In this document: positions 58,403 to 64,000 of the stretch, one piece after another | Layout: each line of letters begins with the position of its first letter | Numbering within the stretch: the stretch's first letter is position 1 | Source of the DNA: Gordonia sp. SL306 | GTDB taxonomy: Bacteria > Actinomycetota > Actinomycetes > Mycobacteriales > Mycobacteriaceae | Length of the DNA stretch: 64,000 nucleotides | Direction of reading: 5' to 3' | Assembly: GCF_026625785.1 (NCBI RefSeq) | Contig: NZ_CP113063.1 | Coordinates: forward strand, 5,270,001 to 5,334,000 | Program-made: the position numbers and the translations under genes | Notes under the pieces: generated by a model | Database searches by the model: none | Seen by the model: the letters and a program-made list of their open reading frames with translations, nothing else | What the model was told of the DNA's origin: nothing

Positions 58403-58536
58403 GTCGCGGACCTCGGATCACGCGCCGCGGACGGGCTCGGGTCCTTTGCGGCGCGGCGTCGCCTCAGTCGGTCGAGCCCGGAGACGCGGACCCGTCCGGT
58501 GACCCGGATCTTGCCCGTCACCCTGAATGTGCCCAT
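58399..58536 (-). CDS. Candidate small basic protein, 45 residues
   Basis: An ATG-initiated frame of 46 codons on the minus strand in an otherwise gene-free 316-bp gap. The predicted peptide begins MGTFRVTGKIRVTGRVRVSG, with the repeated element RVTG/RVSG, then an Arg-rich stretch (RLRRRR) and a Ser/Ala/Pro tail. Third codon positions are mostly G or C, in keeping with real genes here. GAGGCGG lies 10-16 nt before the ATG. The stop overlaps the stop of the NYN gene. I know no family; it could be spurious. Confidence 0.3.
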   Translation of the reverse strand: MGTFRVTGKIRVTGRVRVSGLDRLRRRRAAKDPSPSAARDPRSAT

Positions 58537-58718
58537 CTGCCACCGCCTCAATCCGGCATCGACCCTCGCCGACACCGATCACTGACCGCCCAGGGTACTC
58601 ACGTCATGTGGCCGACACCCCCGAATTGCTCGGGTAGCATCGGGACCGAGGGGGCGCAGACGGGGGCCGAGAGAGAACGACCGACCATCGTCGAACTCCC
58701 TGCCGAAAGGACACGCCC
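58537..58718. other. Spacer upstream of the pyruvate oxidase gene
   Basis: Contains TAGCAT (58635-58640), a candidate -10, and GAAAGGA just before the ATG at 58719. No -35, hairpin or other gene is evident. Confidence 0.4.
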
Positions 58719-60455
58719 ATGGCAACAACCCTGGCGGACAACATCATCGAGTCGCTGAAGAACTCCGGGGTCAGCCGCGTGTACGGCATTCCGGGCGATT
58801 CGCTCAACGGTTTCACCGACGCCCTGCGCCGCGACGGCACCATTTCCTGGCAGCACGCGCGCCACGAGGAGGGCGCGGCCTTCGCGGCCGCCGCCGACGC
58901 AGCCCTGACCGGCGATCTGGCGGTCTGTGCGGGTAGTTGCGGCCCCGGCAATCTCCATCTCATCAACGGGTTGTTCGACGCCCACCGCAGTCGGGTGCCG
59001 GTGCTCGCGATCGCGGCACACATCCCGGCACCCGAGATCGGCAGCACGTATTTTCAGGAGACCCATCCGGAGCGGCTGTTCGTCGAGTGCAGCGCATTCT
59101 GTGAGATGGTCAGCACTCCTGAGCAGTTGCCGCGCCTGCTCGACATCGCGATGCGAACCGCCGTCGAGACCAGCGACGTCGCCGTGCTGGTGATCCCGGG
59201 CGAGATCTTCTTGGCGAAAGGCGCGAATCGCCGTGCCGGAGCGCCGATCCGCCGGGTCGACCGGGTCGTCGCGCCCACCGACGACGGGTTGACCGCTGCC
59301 GCAGGCATTCTCAACATGGCGCAAGCCGTGACCATCCTCGCCGGAGCGGGCGTCGCCGGGGCGCACGACGAGGTGGTCGAGCTCGCGGGGGCGTTGCAGG
59401 CGCCGGTCGTCCACGCACTACGCGGTAAGGAGTTCGTCGAATACGACAATCCGTACGACGTCGGGATGACCGGATTGCTGGGCTTCTCCTCGGGCTATCG
59501 GGCCATCGAGAAATGTGACGCCCTGCTGATGCTGGGGACCGATTTCCCTTACCAGCAGTTCTATCCGTCCAAGGCCACCATCATCCAGGTCGACATCCGG
59601 GGCGAGCAGATCGGTCGGCGTACCCCGGTCGACCTCGGCCTGGTGGGCAGTGTCGCCGACACCATCCCCCGGCTGGCGCCGTTGATCGACCGCAACCGTG
59701 GTTCCGACCACCTCCGATCCGCGCGCCGGCACTATGTGAAGGCTCGCGAGAGCCTCGACGAACTCGCCGACAACGACCGCAACCGGCAGCCGATCCATCC
59801 TCAGTACCTGGCCCGGCTGATCAGTGACCTGGCGAGCGACGACGCGGTCTTCATCCCCGACGTCGGGTCACCGGTGGTGTGGGCCGCGCGATACCTGAGG
59901 ATGAATGGGCGACGCCGACTCATCGGGTCGTTCTCGCACGGCAGCATGGCCAATGCGGTGTCGCAGGCCGTCGGCGCGCAGTCGGCGTACCCGGGGCGTC
60001 AGGTCATCGCGCTCGCCGGCGACGGCGGGCTCACGATGTTGCTCGGTGAGTTGCTGACGATCACGCAGAACAAGCTTCCCGTGAAGATCGTGGTGTTCAA
60101 CAACTCGTCACTCAACTTCGTCGAGGTGGAGATGAAGGCGGCCGGTTTCGTGAACTACGGGACACAGCTCGACAATCCGAACTTCGCCGAACTCGCCTCC
60201 GCGGTGGGCATCTTCGGACGCCGGGTCGAGCAACCGGACGATCTGCCCGGCACGGTCCGAGCCTTCCTCGAGCACGACGGGCCTGCCCTGTTGGATGTCG
60301 TGACCGCCCGGCAGGAACTCTCGATCCCGCCGACGGTGACCGCCGCGCAGGCCAAGGGATTCACCCTCTACGCCTTGCGCACCGTCATGTCCGGTCGCGG
60401 CGATGAACTCGTCGACCTGGCGGAGACCAACCTGTTCCGGCGACTGTTCGACTGA
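58719..60455 (+). CDS. poxB: Pyruvate dehydrogenase (quinone) / pyruvate oxidase, PoxB-type
   Basis: A 578-residue ThDP- and FAD-dependent enzyme. SGVSRVYGIPGDSLNGF and HARHEEGAAFAAAADAALTGDLAVCAGSCGPGNLHLINGLFDAHRSRVPVLAIAAHIP (with catalytic Glu in HEE) are the ThDP-pyrimidine domain; ALAGDGGLTMLLGELLTITQNKLPVKIVVFNNSSLNF is the ThDP-pyrophosphate motif. It converts pyruvate to acetate and CO2, passing electrons to the quinone pool. A short C-terminal helix (residues about 555-578) could serve membrane association. The ATG at 58719 has GAAAGGA in front. It converges with the desaturase gene. Confidence 0.93.
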   Translation: MATTLADNIIESLKNSGVSRVYGIPGDSLNGFTDALRRDGTISWQHARHEEGAAFAAAADAALTGDLAVCAGSCGPGNLHLINGLFDAHRSRVPVLAIAAHIPAPEIGSTYFQETHPERLFVECSAFCEMVSTPEQLPRLLDIAMRTAVETSDVAVLVIPGEIFLAKGANRRAGAPIRRVDRVVAPTDDGLTAAAGILNMAQAVTILAGAGVAGAHDEVVELAGALQAPVVHALRGKEFVEYDNPYDVGMTGLLGFSSGYRAIEKCDALLMLGTDFPYQQFYPSKATIIQVDIRGEQIGRRTPVDLGLVGSVADTIPRLAPLIDRNRGSDHLRSARRHYVKARESLDELADNDRNRQPIHPQYLARLISDLASDDAVFIPDVGSPVVWAARYLRMNGRRRLIGSFSHGSMANAVSQAVGAQSAYPGRQVIALAGDGGLTMLLGELLTITQNKLPVKIVVFNNSSLNFVEVEMKAAGFVNYGTQLDNPNFAELASAVGIFGRRVEQPDDLPGTVRAFLEHDGPALLDVVTARQELSIPPTVTAAQAKGFTLYALRTVMSGRGDELVDLAETNLFRRLFD

Positions 60456-60474
60456 GAACTGCCGACCGCGGGGG

Positions 60475-61539
60475 TCAGCGGTAGGTTTGGACGAGCGGGC
60501 AGGTGAACGGGTCACGCTCACCGAGACCGGCCTGGTTCAGATAGCGGATGACGATCGCGTAGGAACCCACGAGCGACGTCTCCGTATAGGTCACCCCGTG
60601 ACGCGCGCAGTGGGCGCGAACCAGCGGCTGCACCTTGGCCAGGTTCGGCCGCGGCATACTCGGGAACAGATGGTGCTCGATCTGGTAGTTGAGGCCGCCC
60701 ATCATGAAATCGGTGAATCGGCCACCCCGGATGTTGCGCGACATCAGCACCTGGCGCCGCAGGAAGTCCACCCGCATGTCCTTGGGTACCAACGGCATCC
60801 CTTTGTGATTGGGCGCGAAGGAGCCGCCGAGCAGTAAGCCGAACAGGGCCAGGTGGACGATGATGAACGCGGCGGCGATCGGCAACGGCATCAGCACCAG
60901 CGGCAGGACCAACCCGAACAACAGCCGGCCAACGATCAGGGCGAGTTCCAGCACGCGATGCGCCACCGGCGCGCGCCCGATCAGCCCCTGGATGCTGGAG
61001 ATGTGCAGAGCGACACCCTCGAGTGTCACCAGCGGGAAGAAGAGCCATCCCTGGTGCCGCGTGAACCAGCCGCTGATGCCGGTGCGGTCCTCCGCGTCGG
61101 CAGGCACGAACACGATCGGTCCGGGTGCGATGTCGGGATCGACACCGATCTGGTTGGGCGCCTTGTGATGTCGGTTGTGCTTGGCCCGCCACCAGTGCAG
61201 CGACAACCCGGCGAACGCACCCGCGACGATCCGGGCGGTCCACTCGTTGGCCGACGCCGATGCGAACATCTGGCGATGTGCTCCGTCGTGACCGAGGAAG
61301 CCGAACTGCGTGCTGATCACGGCCAGCGCCGCTGCGAGCGCCAGCTGCCACCACGAATCCCCGATCATCACGACGCCCGCCCAGACCGCGACGAAGGCGG
61401 CGATCGTGGCGGCGATCCGGATGACGTAATAGGTGCGCCGACGTTCGAGGAGTCCGGTGTCACGAACCTCGGCCACCAGATCGGAGTACGAACTGACAAA
61501 TCGGTTACGGGCAAGGGTGGAACCGTTCGAGTTCGACAC
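60475..61539 (-). CDS. Membrane fatty acid desaturase (DesA3-like)
   Basis: A 354-residue diiron desaturase. The three His boxes are GHDGAH, HNRHH and QIEHH (in NYQIEHHLFPSMPRPNL), ligating the two irons; at least four membrane segments surround them. It resembles mycobacterial DesA3 (stearoyl-CoA delta-9 desaturase, Rv3229c), which makes oleoyl-CoA. The start is uncertain: I take the GTG at 61539 (VSNSNGSTLARNRF) with GAGG in front; an in-frame ATG at 61617 would add 26 residues of unusual composition. No ferredoxin-reductase partner is nearby. Confidence 0.85.
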   Translation of the reverse strand: MSNSNGSTLARNRFVSSYSDLVAEVRDTGLLERRRTYYVIRIAATIAAFVAVWAGVVMIGDSWWQLALAAALAVISTQFGFLGHDGAHRQMFASASANEWTARIVAGAFAGLSLHWWRAKHNRHHKAPNQIGVDPDIAPGPIVFVPADAEDRTGISGWFTRHQGWLFFPLVTLEGVALHISSIQGLIGRAPVAHRVLELALIVGRLLFGLVLPLVLMPLPIAAAFIIVHLALFGLLLGGSFAPNHKGMPLVPKDMRVDFLRRQVLMSRNIRGGRFTDFMMGGLNYQIEHHLFPSMPRPNLAKVQPLVRAHCARHGVTYTETSLVGSYAIVIRYLNQAGLGERDPFTCPLVQTYR

Positions 61540-61731
61540 GATGCGCCTCGTTGCTTTCTGCTCGGAGCCTTGGCGCCACGGAGGGTCGGTCCGTGAAGGG
61601 GCGCGCACGAGAGTCATGACCAGCTAAAAGCAATGCATCACGTCGGCACCCACAAGTGTGCCAGACGACCGGACCCCACGTCGTCCGCGATCGCCGGACT
61701 CGTCATGAGCGCGTGATGCGACGATGGTGCC

Positions 61732-62571
61732 ATGAGCGCTTCCGTCGAGGTCGATGTCGATGCCTATCTTCGACGTATCGGGTATTCCGGTGACCGGACT
61801 CCCTCACTTCCGAACCTGGCGGGTCTGGTGGCAGCCCACGTTCGTCGGATCCCGTTCGAGAACCTCGATCCGCTGACCGGAACCGCAGTCGAACGACTCG
61901 ACGCCGAAAGCCTTCAGGACAAACTCGTCCGACGGCGCCGGGGCGGGTTCTGTTATGAGCACAACGGCCTGTTCCGGCACGTTCTCGACGCCCTCGGCTA
62001 TCGGGTCGATCCGCTCGCGGGGCGCGTCGTGTGGATGAAGGAGCCCGGTCCGCTACCCGCGGAGACTCATCAGCTCCTCGCCGTCGAGATCCCCGGCGAC
62101 CCACAGCCGTATCTCGTGGATGTCGGGTTCGGAGGCCAGACACCAACCGCCCCCTTGCGGTTCACGATGGACGAACCGCAGAACACCGATCTCGAGCCGT
62201 TCCGTATCAGCGCCGGACCCGACGACCGGTTCCGCACGATGGAATCGATGGTCGGTGGACGTTGGCACCCTCTGTATCTGTTCGGTCCGCGCCCCCGGCC
62301 CGAGATCGACAGCGTGGTCGGCAGCTGGTTCGCGTCCACGCACCCGGGCTCGCACTTCCGCACCGGATTGTCCGCGTGCATGATCGTCGACGACGCGCGG
62401 TGGAATCTTCGTGGTCGCGATCTCGCGATCCACCGGCCGGACGGTTCGGGCGAGAAACGCGCGCTCGCAACGACCCACGATGTGCTCGACCTGCTCGTCG
62501 ACACCTTCGGTATCGACATCAGCGGGATCGCCGGCCTCGAGGCCCGTATCGGAGCCGTGCTCGACAGGTGA
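61732..62571 (+). CDS. nat: Arylamine N-acetyltransferase
   Basis: A 279-residue NAT. The catalytic triad is complete: Cys74 in RRGGFCYEHN, His113 in AETHQLLAVEI, Asp130 in LVDVGFGG. PFENLDPLTG near residue 41 is the family hallmark. It acetylates arylamines and hydrazines from acetyl-CoA; in mycobacteria NAT acts on isoniazid and lies near steroid-degradation genes, but no such genes are seen here. The start fits the family N-terminus. It is divergent from the desaturase (193-bp spacer) and converges with the shikimate dehydrogenase gene. Confidence 0.95.
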   Translation: MSASVEVDVDAYLRRIGYSGDRTPSLPNLAGLVAAHVRRIPFENLDPLTGTAVERLDAESLQDKLVRRRRGGFCYEHNGLFRHVLDALGYRVDPLAGRVVWMKEPGPLPAETHQLLAVEIPGDPQPYLVDVGFGGQTPTAPLRFTMDEPQNTDLEPFRISAGPDDRFRTMESMVGGRWHPLYLFGPRPRPEIDSVVGSWFASTHPGSHFRTGLSACMIVDDARWNLRGRDLAIHRPDGSGEKRALATTHDVLDLLVDTFGIDISGIAGLEARIGAVLDR

Positions 62572-62587
62572 CGAGCGTCGTCGCGCC

Positions 62588-63403
62588 TCACCCTGCGCGG
62601 GAGAACTCCGACGCCCGCGCGACCTGCTCCCGAGTGATCGTGACCCCGGTGTAGCGCTCGAACTGCCGCGCGGCCTGGAGGGCGATGACCTCCGCCCCGC
62701 TGATGACCCGCTTACCCTCGTCCCTGGCCGTTCGGATCAGGGGCGTGTCCGCGGGGAAAGCGACGACGTCGAACACCACGTCGGCCGCCTCGATCCGGTC
62801 CCGGGCGAACGACAGCGCGTCCTCGTCCGCGCCGTGCATGCCCAGCGGCGTCACGTTCACCAGCACGGACGTTTCCGACGGGGGTTCGTCCGCGGTGTAT
62901 GCGTACCCGTACTTCTCCGCCAGCGCCGTGCCGGCGACTGCGTTGCGAGCGATCACCGTGACATCGTCGAATCCGGCCCCCCGAAACGCTGCCACCACCG
63001 CCTTGGCCATGCCGCCCGAGCCGCGGACGGCCACTGTCGCACCCGGGTCGAGGCCGTGTTCGGCGACGAGCGTCGCGACCGCCTCGTAGTCGGTGTTCGA
63101 GGCGGTGAGCGTGCCGCCGTCGTTGACGATGGTGTTGACCGATTCGATCGCCGACGCGGATTCCTCCAGCACGTCGACGAGCGGGATGACGGCCTCTTTG
63201 AACGGCATCGACACCGAGCAGCCGCGGATGCCGAGGGCACGCACGCCCCGGACGGCACCCTCGATGTCGTCAGTGCTGAACGCCTTGTAGATGTAGTTGA
63301 GGCCCAGTTCGTCGTAGAGGTGGTTGTGAAATCGCGTGCCGATGTTCGACGGGCGGCCTGCGAGTGAGATGCACACCGTCATGTCCTTGTTCAGGATGGG
63401 CAT
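62588..63403 (-). CDS. Shikimate dehydrogenase family protein (AroE-like)
   Basis: A 271-residue protein. CISLAGRPSNIGTRFHNHLYDELGLNYIYKAF and GIRGCSVSMPFKEAVIPLVD (with the catalytic Lys) match shikimate dehydrogenase; VAVRGSGGMAKAVVAAFRGAGF is the NADP-binding loop. The opening 'RPSNIGTRFHN' replaces the usual shikimate-binding 'P-x-x-HS-x-SP', as in the AroE-like paralogues found in many actinobacteria, so it may act on quinate or another relative rather than shikimate. No other aro genes are close. TACTGT lies 6 nt before the ATG at 63403 (leaderless). Divergent with the SRPBCC gene, their -10 elements lying 9 bp apart. Confidence 0.85.
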   Translation of the reverse strand: MPILNKDMTVCISLAGRPSNIGTRFHNHLYDELGLNYIYKAFSTDDIEGAVRGVRALGIRGCSVSMPFKEAVIPLVDVLEESASAIESVNTIVNDGGTLTASNTDYEAVATLVAEHGLDPGATVAVRGSGGMAKAVVAAFRGAGFDDVTVIARNAVAGTALAEKYGYAYTADEPPSETSVLVNVTPLGMHGADEDALSFARDRIEAADVVFDVVAFPADTPLIRTARDEGKRVISGAEVIALQAARQFERYTGVTITREQVARASEFSRAG

Positions 63404-63409
63404 GAACTC

Positions 63410-63430
63410 ACAGTAATCCGGCGCTAGGCT
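63410..63430. promoter_or_regulatory. Back-to-back -10 elements between aroE-like and SRPBCC genes
   Basis: TACTGT on the minus strand (63415-63410), 6 nt before the AroE-like ATG, and TAGGCT on the plus strand (63425-63430), 7 nt before the SRPBCC ATG. The 34-bp spacer leaves only one polymerase room, so the two promoters should exclude each other. Confidence 0.45.
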
Positions 63431-63437
63431 CTCGCCC

Positions 63438-63839
63438 ATGACCGAGATGCAGAGTCGGCACCTGTCCGTCGTCATACCGGCTTCGGCAGCAGACGTCTAT
63501 GCCTTCGCGGCAGATCCGGAGAATCTCCCCACCTGGGCGGCGGGCCTGGCCGCAGGCGTCCGTCGCGACGGCGATGCGCTGGTCGCCGAATCTCCGATGG
63601 GCGAGGTGATCGTGCGGTTCGCCCCGCCGAATCCGTACGGGATCCTCGATCACGACGTGACCCTGCCCGACGGCATGGTCGTCGCCAACCCGTTACGGGT
63701 CATCGGTCATCCGGATGGCTCCGAGGTGGTCTTCACGGTCCGGCAACGCGACCTGACCGACGACGAGTTCGCAGCCGACTGCGCAGCAGTGGAGCGCGAT
63801 CTGGTCGCCCTCCGCGCGGCAGTGACCGGCAAAGCCTGA
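63438..63839 (+). CDS. SRPBCC (START-fold) family protein
   Basis: A 133-residue protein with the SRPBCC pattern LSVVIPASAADVYAFAADPENLPTWAAGLAAGV at the N-terminus, a central HDVTLPDGMVVANPLRVIGHPDGSEVVFTVRQR sheet, and a long C-terminal helix (FAADCAAVERDLVALRAAVTG). Such proteins bind hydrophobic ligands in a helix-grip pocket; no ligand is known. Cytoplasmic. The start at 63438 follows TAGGCT by 7 nt (leaderless), and the gene is divergent from the AroE-like gene. Confidence 0.85.
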   Translation: MTEMQSRHLSVVIPASAADVYAFAADPENLPTWAAGLAAGVRRDGDALVAESPMGEVIVRFAPPNPYGILDHDVTLPDGMVVANPLRVIGHPDGSEVVFTVRQRDLTDDEFAADCAAVERDLVALRAAVTGKA

Positions 63840-63898
63840 TCCCCGGCCGCCTCCGCGAGGCGATACGCGATCGTGACCGGCTCGTGCCGTGATCCCGA

Positions 63899-63939
63899 GT
63901 CACATACGTCACAATTACCTCATCAGTCACATTGGTGAC
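63899..63939. promoter_or_regulatory. GTCAC repeat cluster upstream of a secreted-protein gene
   Basis: GTCACATAC (63899), GTCACAATT (63908) and GTCACATTG (63926) are direct 9-bp units at offsets 0, 9 and 27, followed by GTGAC (63935), which makes an inverted repeat with the third. Two adjacent GTCACAnnn units recall the described MtrA site. They end 24 bp before the GTG of the next gene. Confidence 0.45.
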
Positions 63940-63962
63940 ATCCATCTTTTCTGGAGGTAAAC

Positions 63963-64000
63963 GTGCGGCGACGCCTCACGCAGGGTGCTCGGATCGCCCT
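63963..64000 (+). CDS. Start of a probable exported protein, cut by the window end
   Basis: Twelve full codons only, from a GTG at 63963 with a perfect GGAGG six bases upstream (63952-63956). The opening residues (VRRRLTQGARIA) are Arg-rich and could begin a signal peptide. The upstream GTCAC repeats hint at response-regulator control. Nothing else can be said. Confidence 0.6.
   Translation, partial: MRRRLTQGARIA

Noticed and set aside
63893-63945. Minus-strand frame covering the GTCAC repeats
   Set aside because: The peptide only reflects the GTCAC repeats and has no ribosome site.

Overview
The window is high-GC DNA packed with ORFs whose third codon positions are almost all G or C. It carries mycobacterial-type genes (GarA, SecA2, a ResR-like and an FtsR-like MerR regulator, GuaB1, a Ddn-like F420 protein, BlaI with an M56 partner). 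This points to an actinobacterium of the order Mycobacteriales. A Gordonia- or Nocardia-like organism fits best because an intact recC-recB-recD operon sits beside mycobacterial synteny. Genus is inferred, not shown. I see no rRNA, tRNA, CRISPR array, insertion sequence or prophage.

Layout. 1-7 kb: small metabolic genes (DinB end, dihydrofolate-reductase-like protein, two-way hotdog/AhpD-like pair, enoyl-CoA hydratase, Ddn-like protein, BadF-type kinase), then htpG. 7.2-16.7 kb: a PIG-L deacetylase and the translationally coupled recC-recB-recD operon on the minus strand. 16.7-18 kb: thioesterase and GNAT acetyltransferase.

18-48 kb is one long block that, as I recall the M. tuberculosis H37Rv map, matches Rv1854c down to Rv1821 in gene order and relative strand: ndh; ureD-G-F-C-B-A; hotdog thioesterase; blaI; M56 protease; gnd; guaB1; two CNNM/CorC membrane proteins; glcB; an Rv1836c-like protein; gcvP with a tandem glycine riboswitch; a ResR-like MerR; DUF151 nuclease; an FtsR-like MerR; garA; gcvH; pgsA2; secA2. 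Central carbon metabolism (glyoxylate shunt, pentose phosphate, glycine cleavage), its FHA regulator GarA, nitrogen release from urea and growth/division regulators are thus grouped.

The most striking non-coding element lies between the hotdog thioesterase and blaI. A near-consensus leftward promoter has an IdeR-type iron box between its -35 and -10. It is followed by about 90 bp that end in a perfect 17-bp hairpin. Position, strand and architecture match the mycobacterial iron-sparing small RNA MrsI (ncRv11846), so I call it a probable MrsI orthologue.

48-64 kb is accessory metabolism: META-domain lipoprotein-like protein, malate dehydrogenase, PPK2, pyruvyl transferase, DUF503, Mug glycosylase, VOC protein, a large BTAD (SARP-type) ATPase regulator followed by direct-repeat boxes and a BBE-type flavoprotein oxidase, a NYN protein, pyruvate oxidase, a fatty-acid desaturase, arylamine N-acetyltransferase, a shikimate dehydrogenase paralogue and an SRPBCC protein. 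The window ends at the start of a probable secreted protein preceded by GTCAC repeats. Many genes show a TANNNT -10 only 5-9 nt before the start codon and no Shine-Dalgarno, the signature of leaderless transcripts.
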